A stretch of 64,000 nt of DNA, from the NCBI RefSeq assembly GCF_017874625.1, contig NZ_JAGIKZ010000001.1, positions 248,001 to 312,000 on the forward strand, in the 5' to 3' direction. The translations under genes and the position numbers were made by a program. This DNA comes from Cytobacillus eiseniae (GTDB lineage Bacteria > Bacillota > Bacilli > Bacillales > Cytobacillaceae). The number at the start of each line of letters is the position of its first letter. Position 1 is the stretch's first letter. Shown here one piece after another: positions 44,391 to 52,859 of the stretch. The notes beneath the pieces are model-generated. The model saw only the letters and a list, made by a program, of their open reading frames with translations, was not told where the DNA came from and did not search any database.

Positions 44391-44660
44391 AATACCTTCA
44401 GTGTCATCACCAGAATAATCCTTTTTTCGAATGCATTTCGTTATCCAGCATAATAGCGGGCTAACAAATGTATGATCAAGACTTTTCTGAAAAGCTATTT
44501 TTATCGAAGAATCGATTTCATTTTTTGTTTTTATTGTGTGAATTAAATGATAGTCAATTTTCCATACCCAAATGAATTTGCCAATTAGTCCAATTAAAAA
44601 ACTAATATAAATCGTATATTCAGTTGGAATATTCGTTAGATCCATAATAATTTCAAACAT
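44367..44660 (-). CDS. mifM: MifM-like membrane-insertion monitoring arrest peptide
   Basis: 97 residues directly upstream of yidC2. One membrane helix (about 15-33, IYISFLIGLIGKFIWVW) is followed by a basic region and a C-terminal segment CWITKCIRKKDYSGDDTEG. In the B. subtilis MifM arrest motif as I recall it, WIRKVFR is followed by an acidic DEEDAG stretch. The Trp-to-acidic-cluster distance (13), the Lys at +3 and the Arg at +6 agree. Stalling on the ribosome at this site when insertion is poor would open the yidC2 mRNA. The start is chosen at 44660 (GAGGTG upstream, spacing 6-7). The protein is about 2 residues longer than MifM. Confidence 0.72.
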   Translation of the reverse strand: MFEIIMDLTNIPTEYTIYISFLIGLIGKFIWVWKIDYHLIHTIKTKNEIDSSIKIAFQKSLDHTFVSPLLCWITKCIRKKDYSGDDTEGINSSLLTE

Positions 44661-44775
44661 CATTTCACCTCTGGTTATTAGACCAATGTATAAAATTATA
44701 GAGGACATTTGCCAATTTAGCAATTAATTGAACACATAAAGGTAGAGTACTATTATAATAGAAGGATAGAAAATA

Positions 44776-45705
44776 TTGGAATGGTGGGGTATTTTGTTCT
44801 ATAAGTATAAAAATCTTTTCACAGTATTAAAAATTGTCTTTCCAATTCTCATTTTATTCTTCCTTTTTTATGAATCGAAGGAAATTTTCAAAGATTTTGA
44901 TTGGGAGATTCTTATAAGTTATACAGACAAGCTTTCACTAGTAAAAGGAATCTTCATCGTAATCCTTGGCTTAGTATCTCTTTTGCCTATGTTTTTTTAT
45001 GATAAAATATTATTGCAGATTTTTGATATTCATATTCCTAAAAGAAAACTGGTCTTTTATTCGTTATCAGCCAATGCTTTTTCCAATCTCGTTGGTTTCG
45101 GCGGGATAGCAGGAGCAACCTTACGGACATATTATTATAAAAGATATGTAACGGATGACACGCCATATATTCAAATCATTGCAAAGCTGTCCTTATTTTA
45201 TTTAACAGGTCTTTCCATTCTTTCTTGGTTCATTGTCTTTTCAGACTTACATGTATACGCAGAAGTAAAATTTATTAAGCTGGCGGTTTGGGCTGTGGCA
45301 GCATATGCACCGATTTTAATTGTGTTATTTATGTCAACAAACTCCTTTTGGAATTTAAAGCAATTGAAACGCGGAAACATGAGCGAACTAGTAACGATTT
45401 CTATGTTCGAATGGTTGTTTGTTGTCATTTGTATTTGGGGCATTGCTCAATTATTAGGTGTGACAGTCCCATTTTCAATCATATTTCCAATTGTAATTAT
45501 TTCTGCATGTGCAGGGATTATTAGTATGATTCCTGGGGGGATCGGGTCATTTGACCTCGTATTTTTAATTGGGATGGAAACGAAGGGAGTCCCTGCTGAG
45601 CTAAGCTTACTAATCATTATGTTTTATCGCTTAAGCTATTATATAATACCTGCATTACTAGGAACACCGATTGTATTGCATCAATTTATTAATAAAAATA
45701 AGTAG
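44776..45705 (+). CDS. MprF-like flippase domain protein (UPF0104/LPG synthase TM)
   Basis: 309 residues and about eight membrane helices of the lysylphosphatidylglycerol synthase transmembrane family. SNLVGFGGIAGATLRTYYYKRY is the best landmark, together with SMIPGGIGSFDLVFL near residue 250. It matches the flippase half of MprF but lacks the aminoacyl-transferase half, so it could move a lipid across the membrane without making aminoacyl-PG. The start codon is TTG (44776) with AAGGA about 10 bases before; a second TTG at 44794 is a fair alternative. Confidence 0.82.
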   Translation: MEWWGILFYKYKNLFTVLKIVFPILILFFLFYESKEIFKDFDWEILISYTDKLSLVKGIFIVILGLVSLLPMFFYDKILLQIFDIHIPKRKLVFYSLSANAFSNLVGFGGIAGATLRTYYYKRYVTDDTPYIQIIAKLSLFYLTGLSILSWFIVFSDLHVYAEVKFIKLAVWAVAAYAPILIVLFMSTNSFWNLKQLKRGNMSELVTISMFEWLFVVICIWGIAQLLGVTVPFSIIFPIVIISACAGIISMIPGGIGSFDLVFLIGMETKGVPAELSLLIIMFYRLSYYIIPALLGTPIVLHQFINKNK

Positions 45706-45733
45706 AGCTGTTGCTGCAACAGCTCCATTTTTT
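45705..45733. terminator. Shared terminator of flippase and bioY genes
   Basis: GAGCTGTT and AACAGCTC arms followed by TTTTTT on the plus strand; it lies between convergent genes. Confidence 0.82.
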
Positions 45734-46313
45734 AAAAGCTTTTTTCTTTTTCTACTGTATGAACAGGGATTAAAAGCTTTGCAGTAATAAGTCTTTGTCT
45801 AATTAGTATCCCAATCCACGAGGCAAGTGCTGCTTTAATTAGTCCTACAATAACAAAAGGGGTAAAGCCGCTGGCAAATGCAGCCATCCATGAAAGGTCT
45901 GCAGATATCTTTAACCAAGCACTGCCGAAGCTTAATGTAATCAGCATGCCAATTGTATTGGCAATCATTGCATTTTTATAGGTATATCCGGTTTTCTCCA
46001 TATAATATCCGATAATAAAAACAGCTGGAATAAAACCTACTAAAAATCCGCCAGTCGGACCGATTAATTTTGAAATGCCACCAGAAAATTCTGCGAAAAC
46101 AGGTACTCCTGCAGAACCAATGGCTAAATATAATAGGACAGAAATTAAGCCATACCTTGAACCAAGGATTGTTGCAGCTAATCCTATGGCTAATGTTTGT
46201 CCTGTAATTGGAACGAGTGGAAGTGGAATGATTAGCTGGGCCATAATACCGATAATTGCGGCGAATAAAGCTGTAACAATCATTGATCTTAATTTTAATT
46301 GTTCTTTTGTCAT
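45732..46313 (-). CDS. bioY: Biotin ECF transporter S component BioY
   Basis: 193 residues and six membrane helices. PLPLVPITGQTLAIGLAATI and GSAGVPVFAEFSGG are the BioY signature blocks, with the conserved biotin-binding FAEFSGGISKLIGPTGGF stretch. It captures biotin outside the cell and uses the EcfAAT module. The BirA-type operator 20 bases upstream of the gene makes repression by biotin-bound BirA very likely. The start has AAAGGAG upstream. Confidence 0.94.
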   Translation of the reverse strand: MTKEQLKLRSMIVTALFAAIIGIMAQLIIPLPLVPITGQTLAIGLAATILGSRYGLISVLLYLAIGSAGVPVFAEFSGGISKLIGPTGGFLVGFIPAVFIIGYYMEKTGYTYKNAMIANTIGMLITLSFGSAWLKISADLSWMAAFASGFTPFVIVGLIKAALASWIGILIRQRLITAKLLIPVHTVEKEKSF

Positions 46314-46333
46314 GTATGTATCTCCTTTCTATA

Positions 46334-46362
46334 TGTTAACTAATTATTAATTATAGTTAACA
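46334..46362 (-). promoter_or_regulatory. BirA (biotin repressor) operator
   Basis: A perfect inverted repeat TGTTAACTA-N11-TAGTTAACA directly ahead of bioY. TGTTAAC...GTTAACA arms of this length and spacing match the Bacillus BirA box. Binding would cover the promoter of bioY. Confidence 0.88.
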
Positions 46363-46510
46363 ATTAATAATTTAATGGTTACTTAACCTGTTGTCAATAC
46401 TTTTTTGGTATTTTGAGAATTATCAGAATGTAACTCATCTATGTATGAATGGGTAATTACAAGTAACACAGGATAAAATATAGTATATTCATAAAGCAGG
46501 GGGTTCCTAT

Positions 46511-47971
46511 ATGCACACATCATTTGAAGATGACAGTCTTACATTACATACCGATTTATATCAAATAAATATGGCTGAAACATATTGGGATGATCAGATT
46601 CATGATAAAAAGGCTGTATTTGAATTATATTTTCGTAAGGTTCCTTTCGGGAACGGGTATGGGATCTTTGCCGGACTTGAAAGGGTCATTGAATATATCC
46701 AGAAGTTTCATTTTACAGATAGTGATATTGCCTATTTACGAGAGCAATTGAATTATAAGGAAGATTTCCTTTCTTACTTGAGGTCATTAACATTTACAGG
46801 TTCTATTCGCTCATTAGAAGAAGGAGAACTTGTATTTGGCAATGAGCCGATTATAAGGGTTGAGGCGCCACTGGCTCAAGCACAGTTAATTGAAACAGCC
46901 CTACTTAACATTATTAATTATCAAACCTTAATTGCTACGAAGGCAGCACGCATTAAGGAAGTAGTTGGAAAAGAAGCAGCAATGGAATTCGGTACAAGGC
47001 GTGCTCATGAAATGGATGCAGCAGTTTGGGGAGCTAGAGCAGCATTTATTGGTGGCTTTAACTCAACCTCTAATACGAGAGCAGGTAAAAAGTTTGGTAT
47101 CCCTGTTTCTGGTACACATGCACATTCGCTCATCCAAGCGTATAAGGACGAATACATTGCTTTTCATAAATATGCAAGAAGACATAAAGATTGTGTTTTT
47201 CTAGTTGACACATACGATACGATAAAATCAGGCGTACCTAATGCAATAAAAGTGGCAAAAGAACTTGGAGATCAAATAAATTTTATAGGGATCCGACTTG
47301 ATAGCGGTGACCTTGCCTATCTTTCGAAAGAGGCTCGAAAAATGCTTGATGATGCTGGATTCCCTGATGCAAAGATTGTTGCCTCTAATGACCTAGATGA
47401 ATATACAATTTTGAACTTAAAGGGGCAGGGAGCGAAAATTGATATTTGGGGAATTGGGACAAAATTAATAACGGCATATGATCAGGCAGCACTTGGGGCC
47501 GTCTACAAGCTTGTTTCAATTGAAAATGAAGAGGGTGTGATGGTTGACACGATAAAAATCAGTGGAAATCCTGAAAAAGTGACAACACCTGGCAACAAAA
47601 AAGTGTACCGTATTATTAATAATCACTATCAAAAATCAGAAGGGGATTATATCGCTTTGCAGGATGAAAACCCTGGAGGGGAGGAACGGCTAAAGATGTT
47701 CCACCCTGTTCATACATATATTACGAAGTATGTAACGGATTTTGAAGCGAAGGAACTGCACAAGGACATTTTTATTGATGGAGAGCTCGTATATTCATTG
47801 CCTAGCCTGCCAGAAATTCAGCAATTTACAAAAGAGAATTTAAATCTGCTTTGGGATGAATACCGACGTTCACTTAATCCAGAGGAATATCCAGTAGACC
47901 TTAGTCAAAAGTGTTGGGATAACAAAATGCGGCTCATTGAAGAGGTAAAGATAAAAGTGAAAAAAATGTAG
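46511..47971 (+). CDS. pncB: Nicotinate phosphoribosyltransferase
   Basis: 486 residues that convert nicotinate to nicotinate mononucleotide with PRPP in NAD salvage. LHTDLYQINMAETYW opens the protein. The active-site His region is FGTRRAHEMDAAVWGARAAF, and GIRLDSGDLAYLSKEARKML forms the phosphate-binding part. Length and motifs are those of Bacillus PncB. It is followed by nadE 26 bp later, giving a two-step salvage operon (nicotinate to NAD). An AGCAGGGGGT site precedes the start. Confidence 0.96.
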   Translation: MHTSFEDDSLTLHTDLYQINMAETYWDDQIHDKKAVFELYFRKVPFGNGYGIFAGLERVIEYIQKFHFTDSDIAYLREQLNYKEDFLSYLRSLTFTGSIRSLEEGELVFGNEPIIRVEAPLAQAQLIETALLNIINYQTLIATKAARIKEVVGKEAAMEFGTRRAHEMDAAVWGARAAFIGGFNSTSNTRAGKKFGIPVSGTHAHSLIQAYKDEYIAFHKYARRHKDCVFLVDTYDTIKSGVPNAIKVAKELGDQINFIGIRLDSGDLAYLSKEARKMLDDAGFPDAKIVASNDLDEYTILNLKGQGAKIDIWGIGTKLITAYDQAALGAVYKLVSIENEEGVMVDTIKISGNPEKVTTPGNKKVYRIINNHYQKSEGDYIALQDENPGGEERLKMFHPVHTYITKYVTDFEAKELHKDIFIDGELVYSLPSLPEIQQFTKENLNLLWDEYRRSLNPEEYPVDLSQKCWDNKMRLIEEVKIKVKKM

Positions 47972-47997
47972 GAATTGATTGATTGGGAGGAAGAGAA

Positions 47998-48822
47998 ATG
48001 TCTATACAGAAAGATATTATGAGAAGGTTGAATGTTAGTCCCGTGATTGATCCAAAAGTGGAAATACGAAAGCGCATTGACTTTCTTAAATCGTATGTCA
48101 TTCGTACAAAATCAAATGGATATGTATTAGGGATAAGCGGAGGCCAAGATTCAACACTTGCAGGTCGACTCGCACAACTAGCTATTGAAGAACTTAGAAG
48201 TGAGGGATTTGATAATCTCCAATTTGTTGCCATTCGTTTACCCTATGGTTTACAGGCGGATGAGGACGATGCAAAATTAGCTTTATCGTTTATCCAAGCA
48301 GATCATGAATTTACATTCAATATTAAAGCAGCGGTAGATGAGGTTCAAAAGGAATACGATATGATTGTACAGGCAAAACACTTAAGTGATTATCAAAAAG
48401 GGAATGTTAAGGCTAGAATAAGAATGATTGCCCAATATGCATTTGGTGGAGAAAAGGGCTTATTAGTCATTGGCACTGATCATGCAGCAGAGGCAGTAAC
48501 CGGATTCTACACAAAGTATGGAGATGGGGGAGCAGATGTTACTCCATTAACTGGATTAACGAAAAGACAGGGGAGATTACTGCTTCAAGAGCTTGGTGCA
48601 GATGAAAGACTCTATTTAAAAGTACCAACAGCTGATCTTCTAGACCAAAAACCAGGGCAAGCAGATGAAACGGAACTCGGCATTACTTATGATGAACTAG
48701 ATGATTATCTTGAAGGCAAACAAGTCGGTCTTGAAGTTGCTGAAAAAATTGAAAAACGTTTTTTAATAACGGAACATAAACGACAAATCCCTGCGTCTAT
48801 GTTTGATAATTGGTGGAAGTAA
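47998..48822 (+). CDS. nadE: NH3-dependent NAD synthetase
   Basis: 274 residues of the ammonia-dependent NadE form that amidates nicotinate adenine dinucleotide to NAD. The P-loop of the N-type ATP pyrophosphatase fold is [12 protein letters not shown], and [26 protein letters not shown] is the second hallmark. It has no glutaminase domain. The start is set at ATG 47998 with GGGAGGAAGAG upstream, giving a length close to the B. subtilis enzyme (272). It is the distal gene of pncB-nadE. Confidence 0.96.
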   Translation: MSIQKDIMRRLNVSPVIDPKVEIRKRIDFLKSYVIRTKSNGYVLGISGGQDSTLAGRLAQLAIEELRSEGFDNLQFVAIRLPYGLQADEDDAKLALSFIQADHEFTFNIKAAVDEVQKEYDMIVQAKHLSDYQKGNVKARIRMIAQYAFGGEKGLLVIGTDHAAEAVTGFYTKYGDGGADVTPLTGLTKRQGRLLLQELGADERLYLKVPTADLLDQKPGQADETELGITYDELDDYLEGKQVGLEVAEKIEKRFLITEHKRQIPASMFDNWWK

Positions 48823-48825
48823 AAT

Positions 48826-48871
48826 AAAATCTGCGCCTCTCTTTTTAACAAATAGAGGCGCAGATTTTTTA
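48826..48871 (+). terminator. Rho-independent terminator of pncB-nadE
   Basis: AAAATCTGCGCCTCT and AGAGGCGCAGATTTT are perfectly complementary, followed by TT. Confidence 0.9.
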
Positions 48872-48920
48872 TGTCTTTATTCAGAATGTTCAAAATGAAC
48901 TTTTAATGATCCTCTCCTAC

Positions 48921-49160
48921 TTAACTAGAAATAATATAATCCTTAACAAATTTCATCATTAAGCTAATTATGACTGAGAGAATTGTATAAACTACAACCC
49001 AAATAATGAAAGTTTCATTAAAGATAGTGAAAGTAAAGATGGTAAACACAATGAAAGTTATAAGTGGCATGACAAACCATCTTCTTACTAAAATGTACCC
49101 AATAATTGAAGTGACAGCAACTATAATAGGACATACTACTAATACCCAGATAAACTCCAT
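48921..49160 (-). CDS. Small membrane protein, DUF2651 (YbeF-like)
   Basis: 79 residues and three membrane helices. The pattern GYILVRRWFVMPLITFIVF and FNETFIIWVVVYTILSVI agrees with DUF2651 (B. subtilis YbeF). Function unknown. The ATG at 49160 follows AAGGTGATAAA; an earlier in-frame start overlaps that site and is less likely. Confidence 0.78.
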   Translation of the reverse strand: MEFIWVLVVCPIIVAVTSIIGYILVRRWFVMPLITFIVFTIFTFTIFNETFIIWVVVYTILSVIISLMMKFVKDYIISS

Positions 49161-49281
49161 TTTATCACCTTCCATTTTTGTAAACTGAACTATTTCATGC
49201 GAAGTCTTACTGAGTCATCTCATAAAACATTAAAAATTTTACGAAAAGACTCTTTATAAATGCCCCTTTATATACATTTGA

Positions 49282-50013
49282 CTATCCCCAATAGGTGATC
49301 GTATCCATTATTCCGACAAATAAAAGGAGCAATCCTGCTATCTGCTGTACGACTTTCCCAGCTTTCCTGCTTTTTCTCATTAAAGCACCGTCGACACCAA
49401 TTACAAAGATAATCATTAAAAAGACAATAAGAGGAACAGATGTGCCAATTGCAAAAATTGGAGGCAAGATTGCTCCATAAGATGAGCTCAATACAAGAGG
49501 CATGAGTCCAAAAAAGAACAACGAAAACATTGTAGGACAAAATGAAATTGAAAACATTGCGCCCATTAAAAAGGATCCTAATTTCCCACTTCCTTTAAAT
49601 TCAGGGACCTTCCTGCTTATTTTTGTCACCCATTTTAATTGAATAAATCCCATTAGTACAAGCCCCATCAATATGAATAATGGCCCCATTAATTTACGAA
49701 ACACAGAAAAGAATTGAGGCAACAAAAACTGCAGTTCTTGACCAAGGAGCCACACGAAAAATCCAATTCCGCTGAAAACCATTATTTTTCCTAAAATAAA
49801 GAAGAAAGCCTCAAACCATTGATTTTTCGTTTGAATGCTTTTATTTCCATAAAAGGTGATCGCACCAATGTTTCCGGTTAGCTGGCAAGGTGCTAAGGCA
49901 CCTACTAATCCAAGAATAAAGGCACCAAGAAGAGGAATTTCTTTGCTTTCTTCAACAATTGAGAGAAAAGGGCTGCTGAGCATTTGTGATAGTTCACTTA
50001 ATAGTTGATACAT
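49282..50013 (-). CDS. CcdA/DsbD-like six-helix membrane protein
   Basis: 243 residues and six helices. Conserved motifs are LVGALAPCQLTGN and SISFCPTMFSLFF, each with one cysteine in a position where CcdA/DsbD proteins carry redox cysteines, plus GTSVPLIVFL. It belongs to the DsbD transmembrane/UreH-like superfamily and could move reducing power or a metal across the membrane. No thioredoxin-like partner is adjacent. The closest functional class is uncertain (cytochrome c biogenesis-like or metal transport). Confidence 0.78.
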   Translation of the reverse strand: MYQLLSELSQMLSSPFLSIVEESKEIPLLGAFILGLVGALAPCQLTGNIGAITFYGNKSIQTKNQWFEAFFFILGKIMVFSGIGFFVWLLGQELQFLLPQFFSVFRKLMGPLFILMGLVLMGFIQLKWVTKISRKVPEFKGSGKLGSFLMGAMFSISFCPTMFSLFFFGLMPLVLSSSYGAILPPIFAIGTSVPLIVFLMIIFVIGVDGALMRKSRKAGKVVQQIAGLLLLFVGIMDTITYWG

Positions 50014-50241
50014 TGTTTGTCCTCCGAGTAAATGATTATCTTTATACTATCAAATATTCATGAAAGGAAATGTTACATTTTTCACAACAAATTTATATTG
50101 ATTAAGCTATTTTCATAAATTTAGTGAAAAATCTAGTTGTGTTATAATTTTGATAAAAATAATTTTGAAGTGTTCAATTTTCCTAAATACTCTTACAGGT
50201 AGTAATTACCGGTTTTCTAGTTTGCTAGAATTTGTTTTAAT

Positions 50242-50874
50242 ATGAATATGAATACATTAAAAAAGATATCTCTCATTCTTATGTTGTCTGTCGCACTAGT
50301 CTTTGGAATTTCTTATGATGCAAGCGCATCGACCGTTCATACTGTAAAGTCAGGGGATACGATGTGGAAAATTGCGGTGAAATATGAAGCAGGTGTTTCT
50401 GAAATCATCAATGCAAATACGCAAATTCCTAATCCAGACTTGATTTATCCGGGACAAAAACTAAATATCCCTACTTTATCAGTCCTCACAACGAATATCG
50501 AAGAGGAGGTTGTACAACTAGTTAATCAGGAAAGAGCGAAGAACGGTCTACAGCCATTAAAATCAAATTGGGAGCTTGCTAGAGTAGCAAGATATAAATC
50601 TCAAGATATGCTAGATCGAAAATACTTCGACCATAACTCCCCAACTTATGGAACTCCATTCCAAATGATGAAGAGCTTTGGAATTACGTACCGCTCTGCT
50701 GGAGAAAATATTGCAGCCGGACAATCAACTGCTAAAGAAGTTGTTCAAGCATGGATGAACAGTGAAGGGCATAGAAAAAATATCCTTTCAAGCACCTATA
50801 CTGAAATCGGTGTAGGTTATGTAAAGGGTGGATCTTACAGCCATTATTGGACCCAAATGTTTATTACTAAATAA
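50242..50874 (+). CDS. Secreted LysM-CAP domain protein (YkwD-like)
   Basis: 210 residues: signal peptide (about 1-30, ASAS cleavage region), one LysM repeat (about 32-75, HTVKSGDTMWKIAVKYEAGV), and a CAP/SCP domain (about 85-210) with the active-site-like HNSPTYGTPFQMM, GENIAAGQ and HRKNILSSTYTEIGVG. LysM should bind peptidoglycan; in the spore coat, similar proteins attach to the cortex interface. The enzyme activity of CAP proteins is unproven. A good Shine-Dalgarno is missing before the ATG, and a second in-frame ATG at 50248 is equally possible. Confidence 0.9.
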   Translation: MNMNTLKKISLILMLSVALVFGISYDASASTVHTVKSGDTMWKIAVKYEAGVSEIINANTQIPNPDLIYPGQKLNIPTLSVLTTNIEEEVVQLVNQERAKNGLQPLKSNWELARVARYKSQDMLDRKYFDHNSPTYGTPFQMMKSFGITYRSAGENIAAGQSTAKEVVQAWMNSEGHRKNILSSTYTEIGVGYVKGGSYSHYWTQMFITK

Positions 50875-50948
50875 ATGAAAAAGCACTGGATTTTTCTATT
50901 AAGTAGTTCAGATAAAGTGGAGAAACACTAGAAATCACATTTGAAATC

Positions 50949-50987
50949 GAGTATGAAAACGGAAAGGATTTATACTCGGTTTTTTTG
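50949..50987 (+). terminator. Rho-independent terminator of the CAP gene
   Basis: CGAGTAT and ATACTCG around a 17-base loop, followed by GTTTTTTT. Confidence 0.78.
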
Positions 50988-51058
50988 TTGATATGTAAGG
51001 GTTCCCCTTGTTTTCATTAACGAATGATCATTTGAAATAGTATACCTATTATCTGGAT

Positions 51059-51308
51059 GACAATAACTGTTGTCCGTTGACTATTTTTGATGCGATTACG
51101 GTTGTTATTTGACATTAGGAAATATAAGCGGATGTACGTTCCGTTATTTCAGTAAAAACCTATGATTTTTGTAAGTAAACGGACTCACGTTCCGTTATTT
51201 AGTTACTTTGAAGCTATTTTGTGTGATTTGGAATAAATAAAGGAACTCGTGTCCGCAACTGTGATGAAATAGGAGTCTATTTGCAGAATAAGGGATTCTC
51301 AGTCCGCA
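51059..51308. repeat. Array C of short palindromic repeats (GGAC/TTCCG core)
   Basis: Within the gene-free 50875-51457 stretch, imperfect palindromes start near 51059 (decayed), 51124, 51176, 51236 and 51287. Examples: AGCGGATGTACGTTCCGTTA, AACGGACTCACGTTCCGTTA, AAAGGAACTCGTGTCCGCAA. Spacing is 51-65 bp. The form is that of array A at 4.6 kb. No protein gene is visible. Confidence 0.72.
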
Positions 51309-51329
51309 AAAAAAGTATTCAAAAAAGAC

Positions 51330-51358
51330 AAGCTCAGAGCCATATAAGCTCTGAGCTT
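51330..51358. terminator. Stem-loop after the repeat array
   Basis: AAGCTCAGAGC and GCTCTGAGCTT are perfectly complementary with a seven-base loop; A-run left, TTATT right. It may end transcripts from either side, including the cupredoxin gene. Confidence 0.65.
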
Positions 51359-51457
51359 TATTGTGTGGATTCAAATGTGTTATTTTAGATTATCTGCACA
51401 ATAACTGAACTACTTATTTTTCTGTCCGGTGCTTTTTTATTTTTAGCTCAAATAGTA

Positions 51458-51910
51458 TTAATCTACTACAATATATGCAATCATCGGCCCATTTTGATCT
51501 TTATCATGGTGGGTATGACAAATTAAGCGGTAGACGCCATCTTTTTTAAATTGCAGAGGTACGACCGTTTCTTCGCCTTTTTTCACAACTCCTTTAATAT
51601 CTGTTCCTTCAATCGAAAATGGGTGCTCTGCGCCATTCACACCAGAGATCATTAAATTTACTTTTTCACCTTTTTCAACAAAAATGGTCCCTGGATCCCA
51701 CCGGTATGATTCAATTTCTTTCCCATCTGCTCGAGTTGCTTTGAATTCCCCTGTAACCATATGAATCTCTCGAACTTCTCCATTTGTTTCCTGACTAAAA
51801 ACGGATTCAGCTTCTTTATTCATAAATAACCAAACTGATGCGGATGCCATACCAAGAATTAAAACAAGAAACAAAATAACTGAACGCTTTTTCAATACAA
51901 AAAATGGCAT
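51458..51910 (-). CDS. Cupredoxin domain protein, membrane-anchored
   Basis: 150 residues: N-terminal membrane helix (about 10-28, no lipobox) and a cupredoxin domain (about 50-150). Probable copper ligands are visible in AEHPFSIEG (His) and CHTHHDKDQNGPM (Cys, His, Met), in the spacing of type I copper or nitrous-oxide-reductase-like sites. It should act outside the membrane in electron transfer or metal handling. The start follows AGGGGGAG on the minus strand. Confidence 0.82.
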   Translation of the reverse strand: MPFFVLKKRSVILFLVLILGMASASVWLFMNKEAESVFSQETNGEVREIHMVTGEFKATRADGKEIESYRWDPGTIFVEKGEKVNLMISGVNGAEHPFSIEGTDIKGVVKKGEETVVPLQFKKDGVYRLICHTHHDKDQNGPMIAYIVVD

Positions 51911-52094
51911 TATTTCTCCCCCTTACAATTGTTTGTCCAATATTATAGATATGCAGGTAGGAGGAGGATACTTGTCTACTTTTATAAAAAAATATAAATT
52001 CTATTCAACTTCACTTTAAAAACGAAGATAGCTAGATGGTTATGCCGAAAATAAAATAGTCGTTATAAAAAAACTATAAATATATTTTTTTGAG

Positions 52095-52144
52095 TTGACA
52101 ATTCATTAAGATATATGATAAATTTATCTCGAGTTAAAGATAAA
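52095..52144 (+). promoter_or_regulatory. Promoter and operator-like palindrome upstream of yceI
   Basis: TTGACA (52095-52100), a 17-base spacer and ATAAAT (52118-52123) form a sigma-A-type promoter. An imperfect palindrome TTTATCT-N8-AGATAAA (52123-52144) overlaps the -10, with ATCTCGA in its left half like the operator 50 bases downstream. A repressor there would block transcription. Confidence 0.6.
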
Positions 52145-52192
52145 TGAATTCAAAGTATTAACGACCACTCACTTATCTTTTTTTTGACTGTA

Positions 52193-52210
52193 TATCTCGA
52201 ATTCGAGATG
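52193..52210 (+). promoter_or_regulatory. MhqR/MarR-type operator
   Basis: A perfect palindrome ATCTCGAATTCGAGAT (52194-52209). It matches the inverted repeat I recall for the quinone-responsive repressor MhqR of B. subtilis. It lies between the promoter and the yceI gene and is the strongest of the three related sites in this cluster. Confidence 0.8.
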
Positions 52211-52243
52211 AAAATAATAATATTCAAATTGGAGGAAAATAAA

Positions 52244-52771
52244 ATGGCAAAATGGACAGTAGATCAATCACACTCATTAGTAGGTTTTGAAGTAAAACAC
52301 ATGATGGTATCAAAAGTGAAAGGTCAATTTGAATCGTATACAGCGGATGTTGAAGCAGAAGATTTAACAAATTTAACGACAGCACAGATCGCATTTTCTT
52401 TTGATGTTGCAAGTATTAACACAAGAAATGAGGATCGTGACAATCACTTAAAATCAGCAGATTTCTTCGATGTAGAAAACAACTCTACAATTGATTTTAA
52501 ATCGACAAGTATTATAGTAAATGGAGAAGACTACAAAGTAACTGGTGATTTAACGATTAAAGGTGTTACTAAGCAAGTAACATTTGATGTGGAATTTGGG
52601 GGCAAAGGAACAAACCCATGGGGAGTTGAAGTTTACGGTTTTGAAGCAGAAGCTAAAATTAACCGTGAGGAATTTGGTCTAACATGGAATGCAGCACTTG
52701 AAACAGGCGGAGTACTTGTAGGAAAAGAGATTAAAATTAAAGTTGAATTAGAAATAAATCCAGCAGCTTAA
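52244..52771 (+). CDS. YceI family lipid/quinone-binding protein
   Basis: 175 residues of YceI-type lipocalin-like barrel. WTVDQSHSLVGFEVKHMMVSKVKGQF is the N-terminal family pattern, NEDRDNHLKSADFFD the conserved middle, and INREEFGLTWN near the end. No signal peptide, so it should be cytoplasmic. Family members bind polyisoprenoid chains, including quinones. The start at 52244 follows GGAGGAAA. It is the first gene after a MhqR-like operator and is followed by a MarR repressor and an FMN reductase, a setting that fits quinone stress. Confidence 0.92.
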   Translation: MAKWTVDQSHSLVGFEVKHMMVSKVKGQFESYTADVEAEDLTNLTTAQIAFSFDVASINTRNEDRDNHLKSADFFDVENNSTIDFKSTSIIVNGEDYKVTGDLTIKGVTKQVTFDVEFGGKGTNPWGVEVYGFEAEAKINREEFGLTWNAALETGGVLVGKEIKIKVELEINPAA

Positions 52772-52859
52772 CGTTCTACAAGTTTTTTAGAATGATGTTG
52801 AATTTAGAAGAAGTTAAATTTAGCATCATTCACTTGTAGTTATGAAGGGGGTTTTACGA

